This document shows positions 44,229 to 52,270 of a DNA stretch of 64,000 bases, one piece after another. The translations under genes were made by a program, and so were the position numbers. Below the pieces are notes generated by a model. That model was given only the letters and a program-made list of their open reading frames with translations. It did not search any database and was not told where the DNA came from. Numbering within the stretch: the stretch's first letter is position 1; each line of letters starts with the position of its first letter. The stretch is from contig FZLS01000005.1 in assembly GCA_900197625.1 (NCBI GenBank), positions 1 through 64,000 of the forward strand, given 5' to 3'. The DNA comes from Rhodobacteraceae bacterium Water-Bin34 (GTDB taxonomy: Bacteria > Pseudomonadota > Alphaproteobacteria > Rhodobacterales > Rhodobacteraceae).

Positions 44229-44401
44229 CTGTTATTTTCAATTAAATTGTTTGTTTCAGGATATACGTCGAGAGGGCAATCTTTTTCTTGTTCAAACTTG
44301 TTAGCCCAATCAAGATCAGTCATTGGTTCAGAAGAACCATCGTTGGCCATGCCATCAAATTCCTGTTCAACAGCATCGCCTTTATTTTTTTCATTATCCA
44401 T
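44225..44401 (-). CDS. Small acidic protein, 58 residues
   Basis: Short gene with aaaggatt before the ATG at 44401. Acidic, no membrane segment, with D-L-D-W-A-N-K-F-E-Q-E-K-D in the middle. Its stop codon TGA is within the -35 element (TTGACA) of the downstream promoter. It lies between two small unknown genes and has no recognised family. Coding status rests on the ribosome site and tight packing. Confidence 0.62.
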   Translation of the reverse strand: MDNEKNKGDAVEQEFDGMANDGSSEPMTDLDWANKFEQEKDCPLDVYPETNNLIENNS

Positions 44402-44415
44402 AATAGAATCCTTTC

Positions 44416-44637
44416 TTATTTTGATAGGTAAGCATCGGCAGCTGAATCGAAAGCTTCAGCCAGATCAGCAAGAACAATTCCTGCTTCGTCATGTTTTAAA
44501 ACATCCATGTAAACGTCAGCTTCAACAAAATTCCAGTTAATGCTATCGTCAGAATTGCGGTTTTCTTTGGAAGCTACAGCTGCTTCAAAAGACTTATTGA
44601 GTGTGGGCATCCAAACGCTACGAGATAAAATTTCCAT
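44416..44637 (-). CDS. Small unknown protein, 73 residues
   Basis: Helical; ends V-L-A-D-L-A-E-A-F-D-S-A-A-D-A-Y-L-S-K. Ribosome site ggagtagg before the ATG, and an early promoter at 44676-44704. The next small gene starts 14 bases after its stop. No domain recognised. Confidence 0.65.
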   Translation of the reverse strand: MEILSRSVWMPTLNKSFEAAVASKENRNSDDSINWNFVEADVYMDVLKHDEAGIVLADLAEAFDSAADAYLSK

Positions 44638-44675
44638 AACCTACTCCAACTTTTATTAATTAATTTCATATAGCT

Positions 44676-44704
44676 ATTATATTTCATTTAAAAACAAATG
44701 TCAA
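44676..44704 (-). promoter_or_regulatory. Early promoter TTGACA-17-TATAAT
   Basis: -35 at 44704-44699, -10 at 44681-44676. The upstream gene's TGA stop lies in the -35. Confidence 0.86.
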
Positions 44705-44949
44705 GGCTTTTTTTGAGTTATTTCCATATAATCTGAAAAGAGCTCTGAGTGGTGTGCATGCTCAAAGTAAACAGTATCTTCATAAACACTCGTAAACTTT
44801 GTATGCTCCCATTGATACTTTTCAAAATTTGACTTACAAAAATCTATAGCATTAGATCTCCAGTCAGAATGATGCCTAACTGGGTTTGCGTTCCCAGTAG
44901 ACATCCACTTCTGTTTGTATTCAAAGATTTGAACCGGAGTCATCTTCAT
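44701..44949 (-). CDS. Small unknown protein, 82 residues
   Basis: Aromatic and His-rich (V-R-H-H-S-D-W-R, F-E-H-A-H-H-S-E-L-F). Starts by TAATG overlap with the upstream gene and ends inside the -35 of the next promoter. Possibly metal-binding because of the paired histidines, but this is speculative. No family recognised. Confidence 0.65.
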   Translation of the reverse strand: MKMTPVQIFEYKQKWMSTGNANPVRHHSDWRSNAIDFCKSNFEKYQWEHTKFTSVYEDTVYFEHAHHSELFSDYMEITQKKP

Positions 44950-45281
44950 TATTTCTTACCTTTATATCCAAGAGCTTCCATTGCATAGACCGGAGAACCA
45001 TTAGTTTCATAACCATACTTTTCAGAGTAAAATTTGTTTTTATGGTTAGACAGTTCAAGATATTTCTCAACAGTCACGTTCTTCACTAGGAAGTTAACCC
45101 ACGCTTTCCAAGGCTTATAACCATACTTAAAACGAGCGATAAACTCAGGCTTTGGCAAACCAACCCAAGAAGGGTGACAGTTAGGATTAGCCACTTCCAT
45201 ATTAACAGACTCAGTATGCTTACCACGATACATCAAATACATACCGTCCCAAGTAAAATCGTCTTTATTAAATGCTGTCAT
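44949..45281 (-). CDS. Conserved phage protein, 110 residues
   Basis: Trp-rich: F-T-W-D-G-M-Y-L-M-Y-R-G-K at the N-terminus and K-P-W-K-A-W-V-N-F-L. Similar proteins are found in early regions of T4-like marine phages. Early promoter at 45311-45339, aaggag before the ATG. Function unknown. Confidence 0.7.
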   Translation of the reverse strand: MTAFNKDDFTWDGMYLMYRGKHTESVNMEVANPNCHPSWVGLPKPEFIARFKYGYKPWKAWVNFLVKNVTVEKYLELSNHKNKFYSEKYGYETNGSPVYAMEALGYKGKK

Positions 45282-45310
45282 AACAAACTCCTTAATTAAT
45301 TTATATGTAT

Positions 45311-45339
45311 ATTATATTCAATCTAAGAGCGAATGTCAA
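45311..45339 (-). promoter_or_regulatory. Early promoter TTGACA-17-TATAAT
   Basis: -35 at 45339-45334, -10 at 45316-45311, with seven A upstream. Confidence 0.88.
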
Positions 45340-45358
45340 CTGTTTTTTTGATTTAATT

Positions 45359-45532
45359 TCAAGTTTTTTTAGACCATTCTGTTATATAGGACAAAGAAAA
45401 CATACTAAAAGGGAATAAGACAATAAAAACAAACAATACCCAGTTCTCTGCCGCACCGTAGGTGACTCTCTGGTACGATGCGACTGCTATTACAATTGCC
45501 CATAAAACTAAAATACCAACGTTCTTAACCAT
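45359..45532 (-). CDS. Small two-span membrane protein, 57 residues
   Basis: The start is set at 45532, where gagg lies about 9 bases upstream; an earlier ATG at 45547 has no ribosome site. Hydrophobic spans at about 4-17 (V-G-I-L-V-L-W-A-I-V-I-A-V) and 30-47 (W-V-L-F-V-F-I-V-L-F-P-F-S-M-F). Possibly a host-membrane modulator. No family recognised. Confidence 0.65.
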   Translation of the reverse strand: MVKNVGILVLWAIVIAVASYQRVTYGAAENWVLFVFIVLFPFSMFSLSYITEWSKKT

Positions 45533-45713
45533 CTTTATATGCCTCATGTTTGCTCATTACATCAGCTGCATCATCCACAGCCGAATATGAATGTTTAATT
45601 TCCTCAATGGTGTAAAATTCATCATCTCTGATGCTTGTCTTGTATGGCTCAGTGTCTTCTATACGTGTACACATGCATACCATATCACCTTTATTATCAC
45701 GAACTACAAACAT
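45525..45713 (-). CDS. Small unknown protein, 62 residues
   Basis: Starts M-F-V-V-R-D-N-K-G-D-M-V-C-M-C-T-R; gagg precedes the ATG. Two cysteines near the N-terminus and an acidic helical C-terminus. It is packed between neighbouring small genes (one base after the upstream stop, 8-base overlap downstream), which supports that it is translated. Confidence 0.65.
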   Translation of the reverse strand: MFVVRDNKGDMVCMCTRIEDTEPYKTSIRDDEFYTIEEIKHSYSAVDDAADVMSKHEAYKDG

Positions 45714-45714
45714 A

Positions 45715-45951
45715 TCATACCTCTAATATTGCGGTTTTAAGAAATTCTTCGTCTAGATCAGTACCAATTATCTCAGTAAGCAAATTTGCTATTACGACAT
45801 AATCTCTAGATCTAAACACGTAACACTCTCTTCCAGTATCTGGACCTTCAGCTATCTTAGCAACAGTGCAAGTGCAACCATGTTCTAAAGCTAATTCCTC
45901 GATATGAGGATCTGATGATCCATACGAAGTGGGCATAGAAACCATGTACAT
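45715..45951 (-). CDS. Small unknown protein, 78 residues
   Basis: The start is set at 45951 (TAATG overlap with the upstream stop; ggagg 11 bases before it); a GTG at 45969 would lie on the ribosome site. Contains H-I-E-E-L-A-L-E-H-G-C-T-C and G-R-E-C-Y-V-F-R-S-R-D-Y, a ferredoxin-like alpha/beta pattern. Function unknown. Confidence 0.65.
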   Translation of the reverse strand: MYMVSMPTSYGSSDPHIEELALEHGCTCTVAKIAEGPDTGRECYVFRSRDYVVIANLLTEIIGTDLDEEFLKTAILEV

Positions 45952-46256
45952 TACGACTGTTTCCTCCACGGCTTTTTAGCACCATCTTGTGGTCTGCCGT
46001 CTTGAGCCATTTCGCTTTTATACCCGTTGAGTATAAAGTTCAATTTGTATTGATCTATACCACGAGTAGTTTCGATAGCCTTTTTAACAGCGTTCAGTTC
46101 AAGGTCACGCTCTGGTCTGTTAGACTTTTGCTTCTCCTTGTGTACCACACCATACAGTTCGTAAAGTTTAGTCATTGATAAAGGTTTAATTAGATTGCGA
46201 GCTTCCAAAGCATAATTACGTTTTTCAGATTCTTCTTGATGTCTCCATTTACTCAT
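45951..46256 (-). CDS. Unknown 101-residue basic protein
   Basis: Rich in Lys, Arg and Glu; mostly helical (E-S-E-K-R-N-Y-A-L-E-A-R-N-L-I-K-P-L). The basic C-terminus (K-K-P-W-R-K-Q-S) could contact nucleic acid. Early promoter at 46290-46318 lies 34 bp upstream. Operon leader of the 45.3-46.3 kb set. Confidence 0.68.
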   Translation of the reverse strand: MSKWRHQEESEKRNYALEARNLIKPLSMTKLYELYGVVHKEKQKSNRPERDLELNAVKKAIETTRGIDQYKLNFILNGYKSEMAQDGRPQDGAKKPWRKQS

Positions 46257-46289
46257 AACTTGATTCCTTAATTAAGTCAATATACTGTC

Positions 46290-46318
46290 ATTATACATCG
46301 TTTGAGATCAAATGTCAA
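46290..46318 (-). promoter_or_regulatory. Early promoter TTGACA-17-TATAAT
   Basis: -35 at 46318-46313, -10 at 46295-46290, immediately after the nuclease stop codon. Confidence 0.88.
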
Positions 46319-46987
46319 CTATACGTTATACATTTCTTTATATTTTTTTCGAACTGATAAGAAGTGTTCTAAGTAATCAAAAGTATTCACTTTAAAGACT
46401 TGTGACTCATGATCGTCAACTGCAACTAAAATGACTGCTTGTTTGATTGCAACACCAGTTCTTTCGAGAAAGGCGGCGGCATAGAAGCATGCTTGAATGA
46501 AGTAACCTTCAATCCATTCTTCTTTCTTTGGTTTACGAGAAGTTTTGAAATCGATGATGGATAGAACACCATCATATTCGGCGATACAGTCAACTTGACC
46601 TGCCGTTTTGAGTTTGTCACTGTATAGGAAAGATTCTTGCATCCATACATTATCTAAACGACCATCTATGATCTTTCTTAAATCATTAAATGTGTTGAGA
46701 TTGGCAGGCATTTGTTTACCTTTCCAATCTTCTTCGTTGTTGATATAATCTTCAGCAAGTTTGTGAACTGCAGTACCACGACCAGCTGCTTGGCGAGAGA
46801 TCTTATTAGCTTCTTCTTCGCCAACACGTGCTCGCCATGCCATAATACCTTCTTTTGAAAGTATTCCTAAAACTGTTGTGATTGATGGATATGCGTTACC
46901 TTCAGGAGTAAAGTATCTACGGCCTGCTTCGGTAGTCTTACGTGTTAACGTTGGTAACTCTATGCCGTGATCGACGTGGGTAAACAT
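46319..46987 (-). CDS. PD-(D/E)XK exonuclease, RecB/Cas4-like
   Basis: 222 residues. Motifs: G-R-G-T-A-V-H-K-L-A-E (about 69-79), A-G-Q-V-D-C-I-A-E-Y (about 128-137) and L-S-I-I-D-F-K-T-S (about 141-149), then E-G-Y-F-I-Q-A-C-F-Y, together the PD-(D/E)XK core with the QxxxY-like element. No Cys cluster as in full Cas4. Likely a recombination or host-DNA-degrading nuclease. Own promoter at 47019-47047. Confidence 0.86.
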   Translation of the reverse strand: MFTHVDHGIELPTLTRKTTEAGRRYFTPEGNAYPSITTVLGILSKEGIMAWRARVGEEEANKISRQAAGRGTAVHKLAEDYINNEEDWKGKQMPANLNTFNDLRKIIDGRLDNVWMQESFLYSDKLKTAGQVDCIAEYDGVLSIIDFKTSRKPKKEEWIEGYFIQACFYAAAFLERTGVAIKQAVILVAVDDHESQVFKVNTFDYLEHFLSVRKKYKEMYNV

Positions 46988-47018
46988 AATATAGCCTCAT
47001 TTTTTTCATATATTACAT

Positions 47019-47047
47019 ATTATAACAAAAGAGAAACGAAATGTCAA
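47019..47047 (-). promoter_or_regulatory. Early promoter TTGACA-17-TATAAT
   Basis: -35 at 47047-47042, -10 at 47024-47019; 31 bp before the nuclease ATG. Confidence 0.87.
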
Positions 47048-47095
47048 CAGTTAATTTTGTTTCATATAATGTACAATGTATAGCTTATGAAACGT

Positions 47096-49087
47096 TTAGT
47101 GCAATGCTTCCCACGTGAAACCAGTATACACTTCGAGCTTTTGGCTAGTAGTATTCCATATTACCATACCAGTTTGTGTCTGGAGCTGGCCTCGTTCAGT
47201 GCTGCTCAAGTTAGCAAATACTACTGGAAGATTAGATATTGTAACGCGACGAGCAAAATTACTTCCGCCGCCACCGGTAATAGTAATACCATCATCAAGA
47301 TTGCCAGCGCTGTCTTCTGTCATCAGCGATATAGTTTCCCTACTTAGGTTTCCGCCAATATTAATTTCCGCAGTGGCAGCACTACCAAGCAGCCACTGCA
47401 TAGTTAATTCGGCAGAGGTGTCGTTAGTTATTTTGTAACCATTCATATCTAGGTTACTTGACATCGACCCACTCAAGTGAGGAGAGAAACTAAATTCACC
47501 GTTTACTGATGAATAACTTAGTGCGCCTCCAGGAGTTGGTGCACCCGTAGAAACAGAAAGATCGGTATAAACGATTCCATTATCTGGTCCTTGGAGACCT
47601 TGCAAGCCTTGTAAACCTTGAACACCTTGAACGCCCGGATCACCAATACCAGCAATACCCTGAACTGATTCAGGACCTTGAACACCTTGAAGACCTTGAG
47701 CGCCTGTTTGACCGATACCAGTTGCTCCTTGTAAACCACCTACACCTTGTAAGCCATTTGGTCCTGGAACAGCTTCTCCTTGCAGACCTTGAACACCCGC
47801 GCCTTGTAGACCTTGAACACCCTGTGGACCAACATCTCCAACTAAACCTTGAGCGCCCGAACCTGCTGGGCCTTGTACACCAGGATCGCCTACACCAAGT
47901 AGACCTTGAATACCTTGCACGGAACCAGCTGGTCCTTGAATACCCTGATTACCTAGTGGCCCATCGCCACCTTCTGTACCCTGTGGTCCTTGTGCACCTT
48001 CAGCATCTATACCTTGAACACCCTGTGGACCAGTTCCGCCTGGACCAATTAAACCTTGTGTTCCTTGGTGGCCTTGCAATCCAAAACCTGCTGGACCAGT
48101 ATCACCTTGAACACCTTGAATGCCTGTGCCGCTAGTACCTTGGTTACCCTGCAATCCAAAACCTGCCGGACCTTCTGGGCCATCACTACCTTGAACACCT
48201 TGAACTGTTGCGCCAGCTGGAGCAGACGGTCCTTGAATACCTTGAGGACCAAAATCACCTGGGTCACCAGCATTACCGTCAGCACCTTGCAAACCAGTTT
48301 GACCTTGAATGCCCTGTGATCCTGATGTACCAAAACCAATTGGTCCTTGTAATCCATCAGTACCTTGAATACCTTGTACGCCTTGGTCTCCACCGCCGCC
48401 TCCGCCACCAGCTCCAGCGGGACCTTGAACACCTTGGTTACCAGATAATCCAATACCATTTGTACCTTGAGCGCCAGTTGTTCCTTGTGGGCCTGGATCT
48501 CCACCAGAACCAACAAAGCCTTGAAGACCTTGTAGTCCACCACCGCCGCCATCGGTAATTCCGTAACCAGCTAATGTTGTTGGTGTATTTGTAATAGTAG
48601 ACCAAGCTTGGTTATGAGAACTTGGTGGGAAAGATGATGGTACGCCTGTTAAGCTTGAATACGCAAAATCTTGTGATATGCCGGCAGCATTAATAGTAAC
48701 ACTGTCGTTTGTTGAATTTGTTGTAAGAGTAATGTTTGAACCAGCAATGAACTCTAAGGTATCTGTTGCTGTGTCGGCAGAAACACTTGCTTGCCCTGCG
48801 ACTGATACAATACTGAAAGCGTTTTGGTTAACGTCACCGCCACCACCGCCTCCGCCACCCGATCCTAGGCTTCCCCAAGCACCGTTTTGATAGCCCTCAA
48901 AAGAGTTAAGACTTGTGTTGTATCTTAGGTATCCATCAATTGGTGTGCTGTCTCTATCACCAGTTGTACCTGCTGGAATTTCAATTGAACCTGTTTCGGA
49001 AGTACGCGGAGCGATCGCATCGAAATTGTCGTCCATCTCGTTATATGTGAGGGCAGATCCCTTATCACCGCGTTTAATAATTGACAT
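47096..49087 (-). CDS. Collagen-like tail fibre protein
   Basis: 663 residues. N-terminus [13 protein letters not shown], a fibre attachment motif of marine phages, then a poly-Gly linker (about 77-88), then roughly 340 residues of Gly-x-y repeats (about 190-530) dominated by V-Q-G-x-Q-G and P-A-G. The last 130 residues form a globular tip ending L-E-V-Y-T-G-F-T-W. Collagen-like repeats form trimeric shafts. Two TATAAATA elements lie in the gene just upstream, so late expression is likely, in the opposite direction to the main late operon. Confidence 0.9.
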   Translation of the reverse strand: MSIIKRGDKGSALTYNEMDDNFDAIAPRTSETGSIEIPAGTTGDRDSTPIDGYLRYNTSLNSFEGYQNGAWGSLGSGGGGGGGGDVNQNAFSIVSVAGQASVSADTATDTLEFIAGSNITLTTNSTNDSVTINAAGISQDFAYSSLTGVPSSFPPSSHNQAWSTITNTPTTLAGYGITDGGGGGLQGLQGFVGSGGDPGPQGTTGAQGTNGIGLSGNQGVQGPAGAGGGGGGGDQGVQGIQGTDGLQGPIGFGTSGSQGIQGQTGLQGADGNAGDPGDFGPQGIQGPSAPAGATVQGVQGSDGPEGPAGFGLQGNQGTSGTGIQGVQGDTGPAGFGLQGHQGTQGLIGPGGTGPQGVQGIDAEGAQGPQGTEGGDGPLGNQGIQGPAGSVQGIQGLLGVGDPGVQGPAGSGAQGLVGDVGPQGVQGLQGAGVQGLQGEAVPGPNGLQGVGGLQGATGIGQTGAQGLQGVQGPESVQGIAGIGDPGVQGVQGLQGLQGLQGPDNGIVYTDLSVSTGAPTPGGALSYSSVNGEFSFSPHLSGSMSSNLDMNGYKITNDTSAELTMQWLLGSAATAEINIGGNLSRETISLMTEDSAGNLDDGITITGGGGSNFARRVTISNLPVVFANLSSTERGQLQTQTGMVIWNTTSQKLEVYTGFTWEALH

Positions 49088-49524
49088 TATGTCGAGTCCC
49101 CTTGATCGTTATAATATTTACCCACGTAAGAAATAAACCCAGTTGGGTAATTTGAAGGTATCTGTATATTTATATAATTTTCTTCAACATATCCTTCCAA
49201 AACATATTCGAAGCTTGGTGGATACTCTATATTTATATAACCTGCCTCTGCATAGTTCGGCATAGCATAACGATGTGAATAAGTATATGTTACTCCTTCA
49301 GCCGCAGTTACGTACCCTGGATTATCTACTACGTAATCATCTACCGTAAAATTAAATAGTTCTATTTCTGCTGGTGTAAGTAAGTAATCATCTACAGTCT
49401 CACCTTCAGGTAATGGAGAAGGTGGAGTGAAAGTATACGCTTGCGCTTGTAGATCTGCTTTAACGGCAGGATCTGTTTCTATTGCTATTTGAGCAAATAG
49501 TGCAGCGTAATTTGGTTTAGGCAT
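49087..49524 (-). CDS. Unknown fibre-locus protein with Y-I-N-I repeats
   Basis: 145 residues. Two copies of a G/N-Y-I-N-I element near the C-terminus (about 96-101 and 116-121). The DNA coding for each Y-I-N-I contains TATAAATA, matching the late promoter on this strand. The N-terminal part has [16 protein letters not shown]. It overlaps the fibre start (TAATG) and starts one base after the PAAR gene. Possibly a fibre chaperone or adaptor. Confidence 0.7.
   Translation of the reverse strand: MPKPNYAALFAQIAIETDPAVKADLQAQAYTFTPPSPLPEGETVDDYLLTPAEIELFNFTVDDYVVDNPGYVTAAEGVTYTYSHRYAMPNYAEAGYINIEYPPSFEYVLEGYVEENYINIQIPSNYPTGFISYVGKYYNDQGDST
49167..49174 (-). promoter_or_regulatory. Late promoter TATAAATA inside coding sequence (proximal)
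   Basis: Exact element, 79 bp before the collagen-like fibre ATG. Confidence 0.5.
49230..49237 (-). promoter_or_regulatory. Late promoter TATAAATA inside coding sequence (distal)
   Basis: Second exact element, 63 bp further from the fibre ATG, in the other Y-I-N-I codon block. Confidence 0.45.
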
Positions 49525-49525
49525 T

Positions 49526-49825
49526 TTATCCTCCGGCTAAACACGTAAACGAGCCGGAAGCACATATATTCGGTAACCACGATCCGTGGCCTGATGTTGC
49601 GTCTAATACTCGATGCACTGGAACTCCGCCAGCAAAAACTCTTGATGAACCGGTTACTGCGATATCCCCGCATGCTGTAGCACCGCCGATTGTTACTGCA
49701 AGAGATCCGTTAACGAAAACTCTTCCTTGCGCTGACGATACATAAGGTGTTTTATGAAATGGGTTGCCGGTTGGACTAGCGTGTCCTAAATGTGAATCCA
49801 TTCCTACTCGTGCCATTGGCATCAT
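49526..49825 (-). CDS. PAAR-like spike tip protein (gp5.4-like)
   Basis: 99 residues from 49825, with aggag 8 bases upstream; an in-frame ATG at 49864 lies in a terminator stem and is unlikely to be used. Short, Gly/His-rich: H-L-G-H-A-S-P-T-G, G-S-L-A-V-T-I-G-G-A-T-A-C-G-D and S-G-H-G-S-W. These fit PAAR-type tips that sharpen the tail spike in T4 (gp5.4) and bind a metal ion through His/Cys. Next to fibre genes, as expected for tail parts. Confidence 0.8.
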   Translation of the reverse strand: MMPMARVGMDSHLGHASPTGNPFHKTPYVSSAQGRVFVNGSLAVTIGGATACGDIAVTGSSRVFAGGVPVHRVLDATSGHGSWLPNICASGSFTCLAGG

Positions 49826-49838
49826 TTTACTGTCTCCT

Positions 49839-49867
49839 AAAAGTAAGAATGGCCCGAAGGCCATTCT
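49839..49867 (-). terminator. Intrinsic terminator or hairpin after phoH
   Basis: Read leftward: agaatggcc, loop ttcg, ggccattct, then tacttttag. Very stable stem; the T run is interrupted, so termination may be partial and allow read-through into the PAAR gene. Confidence 0.72.
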
Positions 49868-49883
49868 CTGTTAAATTAACTAG

Positions 49884-50636
49884 CTAAGCCGCTATTTGAA
49901 TGCGTTCCTTTGCTAATATATATTCTTTTACGAGACCCGACCGGACAATGTCTTCGGGAGTAAATTGAATAGTTTCAAAACTATCTACTTTTTGGATTAC
50001 CCGTAAAAAATCTCTGAGACCGGAAACTTCTGCTCGATTCCTCGATGTCGCTAAGTCATCTTGCCTTGTGTCTCCGCAGAATACAATCTTGGACGATTCT
50101 CCTACTCGTGTGATAATTGTATCTAATTCGTGGTACGTCATAGATTGACATTCGTCAACAATAATAATTGAATTATCGAATGTTAAACCTCTGACAAATG
50201 AGGATGTCATAAACTTGACCATGCCTTTTTGCTTTAAGATTTGATATGCATCTCCACGACCGAATAAGTCGTTGACGATATCTGAATAAGGTACTGAATA
50301 AAGTGCCTCTTTTTGCTCTTTGCTTCCTGGCATGAAGCCTTGTTCGCGTGTCTGAACTGCAGATCTAACTACGATGATTTGTTCATATCCTCCTTTCTTA
50401 AGTACGTCGTTTAGTGCTAAATACATAGCACACATCGTTTTTCCTGTACCTGCTGTTCCGATGGCCGCGATGTTGTTACCCTGTTGATAAGATTTAAACA
50501 TATCCTCTTGAGTTGGTGTTAATGGTGTTATGTGTCTCATACCAAAGTTTTGATTTAAGATTCCTACCATATGCTCCTGATCTCGTTGTTGACGTTGTTT
50601 TTCTCTTCTGGATAATCTTCGCTGTTTAGCTGCCAT
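49884..50636 (-). CDS. phoH: PhoH-like ATPase
   Basis: 250 residues. Walker A G-T-A-G-T-G-K-T (about residues 60-67), Walker B I-I-I-V-D-E-C-Q-S-M, and G-D-T-R-Q-D-D-L as a sensor segment, the pattern of PhoH/RNA-helicase-like ATPases common in marine phages. A basic N-terminus (R-R-L-S-R-R-E-K-Q-R-Q-Q-R). Its role in infection is unresolved; RNA processing has been proposed for the family. Confidence 0.92.
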   Translation of the reverse strand: MAAKQRRLSRREKQRQQRDQEHMVGILNQNFGMRHITPLTPTQEDMFKSYQQGNNIAAIGTAGTGKTMCAMYLALNDVLKKGGYEQIIVVRSAVQTREQGFMPGSKEQKEALYSVPYSDIVNDLFGRGDAYQILKQKGMVKFMTSSFVRGLTFDNSIIIVDECQSMTYHELDTIITRVGESSKIVFCGDTRQDDLATSRNRAEVSGLRDFLRVIQKVDSFETIQFTPEDIVRSGLVKEYILAKERIQIAA

Positions 50637-50680
50637 TGAACTCTCCTAGTTGTTTGTAGGATAAACTTTCAAATCGATCA

Positions 50681-50923
50681 TTACCAAGTATTAATGTTAT
50701 CCTTTTTATGGTGGTGTTTTACGTTTTTGAGAACATCACGAAAGCCGTCATCAGGCTTGATTAGCCCAAGACGGTGCGCATCTCCAATTGACGGAGCGCG
50801 TACAATTCTTTGTTGTAAATGGGGGTTGTCGAGCTTGAACTGATCTAGCTCTGCGATCTTCATGGTGATTTCCATGAATTCTTCTGGTTCTTTTGTTGTG
50901 TCTGCAAATGTATATATTGGCAT
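50681..50923 (-). CDS. FmdB-like small protein lacking zinc cysteines
   Basis: 80 residues. The N-terminus M-P-I-Y-T-F resembles the start of FmdB zinc-ribbon proteins (compare M-P-T-Y-S-Y at 56646), but there is no cysteine at all. The C-terminal K-P-D-D-G-F-R-D-V-L-K recurs in related cyanophage proteins of this type. It lies between a terminator and phoH. Function unknown. Confidence 0.65.
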   Translation of the reverse strand: MPIYTFADTTKEPEEFMEITMKIAELDQFKLDNPHLQQRIVRAPSIGDAHRLGLIKPDDGFRDVLKNVKHHHKKDNINTW

Positions 50924-50945
50924 ACATTCTCCTATTCTATAATAT

Positions 50946-50978
50946 AAAAAAAGCCAACTAGATAATACATAGTCGGCT
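50946..50978 (-). terminator. Intrinsic terminator downstream of the nucleotidase gene
   Basis: Read leftward: agccgacta, nine-base loop, tagttggct, then seven T. Nine pairs with one G-T. Confidence 0.85.
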
Positions 50979-51015
50979 CAAACGTTTGTTAGTGATAGAC
51001 TGTATTATATGATTA

Positions 51016-51023
51016 TATTTATA
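51016..51023 (-). promoter_or_regulatory. Late promoter TATAAATA, minus strand
   Basis: Exact element between the nucleotidase stop and the terminator at 50946-50978; probable late promoter for the 50923-47096 fibre/PhoH block. Confidence 0.55.
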
Positions 51024-51046
51024 ATCGTAATACACTCAAGAGGGCA

Positions 51047-51640
51047 TTATCCAACAATTATTTCATATATTTCTTTCCAGTTCGTGACCCGCTGAGCCTT
51101 ACCTGAATAGTCTTTATTGAACGTATGTCCCATTAAAATAGACTCTAATCCGAGCTCTACACCAAGGTCTGCATTTTCTGGCTTATCTTCAATCCACCAA
51201 CATTCTGTTCCACGGTATTGTTCCAAAGCTTCGTCTTTATCAGCACCAGTATCTAAGTAAACAAACGTATCAAATACGCTTGGTCCAAACATTTCAATTA
51301 GATTCTTTGTTCTTAGATGTTGTGCATAGTAATCATTGCTTAGAGAACTAATCACTCTGAAGACATATCCGTGCTCTTCATGAAGCTTTTTCATATACTT
51401 AATAGTATCACGTAGAGGAGGTAGGCAACGTATCCAAGCAGACTCGTTGAACATACGAACTAAACGTTCTTTTTCAACATGATCTAATCCATAACGCTTG
51501 GTAACGTCGTATTCTTTTTCAGCGCCAGGCACTGTTTCGTAACCGTGTTTATCCATCCATTGTGTGAAGGAAAATAGCCAATCGAGTAGTACTCCATCGA
51601 CGTCGGTTAATATTACTTTTTCACTTAAACTCATATTCAT
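51047..51640 (-). CDS. HAD-family 5'-nucleotidase-like hydrolase
   Basis: 197 residues. V-I-L-T-D-V-D-G-V-L-L-D-W is motif I (two Asp, DxDG); R-V-I-S-S-L-S carries the motif II Ser/Thr; W-W-I-E-D-K-P-E-N-A is motif IV. The cap region and length match phage 5'(3')-deoxyribonucleotidases or related HAD phosphatases that recycle nucleotides. Promoter at 51668-51696. Confidence 0.82.
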   Translation of the reverse strand: MNMSLSEKVILTDVDGVLLDWLFSFTQWMDKHGYETVPGAEKEYDVTKRYGLDHVEKERLVRMFNESAWIRCLPPLRDTIKYMKKLHEEHGYVFRVISSLSNDYYAQHLRTKNLIEMFGPSVFDTFVYLDTGADKDEALEQYRGTECWWIEDKPENADLGVELGLESILMGHTFNKDYSGKAQRVTNWKEIYEIIVG

Positions 51641-51667
51641 ACTTTCTTTGTTATTTAATTTAATACT

Positions 51668-51696
51668 ATTATAACAAAAAAGGGGCTGAATGTCAA
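51668..51696 (-). promoter_or_regulatory. Early promoter TTGACA-17-TATAAT within a terminator hairpin
   Basis: -35 at 51696-51691, -10 at 51673-51668. The -35 lies in the loop of the hairpin at 51676-51705. Confidence 0.86.
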
Positions 51697-51705
51697 CCCC
51701 TTTTT
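51676..51705 (-). terminator. Terminator hairpin aaaaagggg/cccctttttt overlapping a promoter
   Basis: Stem of nine pairs with an 11-base loop and A/T flanks on both sides, so it can act in either direction; ends the transcript of the 120-residue gene upstream. Confidence 0.8.
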
Positions 51706-51725
51706 CACTTTAATTTAAACTAAAT

Positions 51726-52088
51726 TTATGATGAGAACTTAAACTTAGCTTGTTGAGCAGAACACTTGTAACGCTTACCGGTTGTTCCACATGTGTATTG
51801 GTAAGGATAAGCTTTAGCTCTTGTATTGTAACCAGTAAGTTGGTCACCATTAGAGTTGGTCATTGCTAGACCAGCTTGTTTAGCCATCATTTCTAAAATG
51901 CTATCAGATCGTGTAGTAGCACCTTTGATCTTAGCTTCAACCTTGATAGTAACCTCAGCTTCAGAGAATCTCATGTTACCAACATTGATATCTAAGTTTG
52001 TTTTAACAGCATACTTGTTCATTACTTCTTGCATTTCTGAACGAAGGGCGTTAAGAGTAGCTTTGTCAAATTTAGCGAATTTAGTCAT
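51726..52088 (-). CDS. Unknown 120-residue phage protein
   Basis: Alpha/beta protein with I-N-V-G-N-M-R-F-S-E-A-E-V-T-I-K-V-E-A-K and a C-terminal segment T-C-G-T-T-G-K-R-Y-K-C-S-A-Q-Q holding two cysteines. Related proteins occur in marine T4-like phages. Two tandem early promoters (52123-52151 and 52218-52246) stand upstream, suggesting high early expression. Function unknown. Confidence 0.7.
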   Translation of the reverse strand: MTKFAKFDKATLNALRSEMQEVMNKYAVKTNLDINVGNMRFSEAEVTIKVEAKIKGATTRSDSILEMMAKQAGLAMTNSNGDQLTGYNTRAKAYPYQYTCGTTGKRYKCSAQQAKFKFSS

Positions 52089-52122
52089 AATATAGTTCCT
52101 TGTTTAATCAATTTATATATGT

Positions 52123-52151
52123 ATTATAAGCTATTTTGAACCGTTTGTCAA
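52123..52151 (-). promoter_or_regulatory. Early promoter TTGACA-17-TATAAT (proximal)
   Basis: -35 at 52151-52146, -10 at 52128-52123. Confidence 0.87.
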
Positions 52152-52217
52152 CTGTTTTTTTCATTTAATTTCAAATTAATTTCAAAAAACTAGCTTATTT
52201 CCTCATTTGTTAGATAC

Positions 52218-52246
52218 ATTATAAGTCATTTGAAAGGAAATGTCAA
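52218..52246 (-). promoter_or_regulatory. Early promoter TTGACA-17-TATAAT (distal)
   Basis: -35 at 52246-52241, -10 at 52223-52218; 95 bp further upstream than the proximal copy. Confidence 0.86.
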
Positions 52247-52270
52247 GGCTTTTTTTCATTTAATTACAAA

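Noticed and set aside
46319-46987. Cas4 as part of a CRISPR system
   Set aside because: No four-cysteine cluster and no array or other cas genes in the window; a phage PD-(D/E)XK nuclease is sufficient.
47580-48545. Regular short repeats resembling a CRISPR array
   Set aside because: The period is that of Gly-x-y codons in the collagen-like fibre; there are no constant repeats with unique spacers.
47722-48558. Plus-strand open frames opposite the collagen-like gene
   Set aside because: They arise from the low-complexity repeat, have no ribosome sites and encode Leu/His-rich nonsense.
49826-49864. Longer N-terminus for the PAAR protein from an ATG at 49864
   Set aside because: That ATG is inside a strong terminator stem; a good ribosome site precedes the ATG at 49825.
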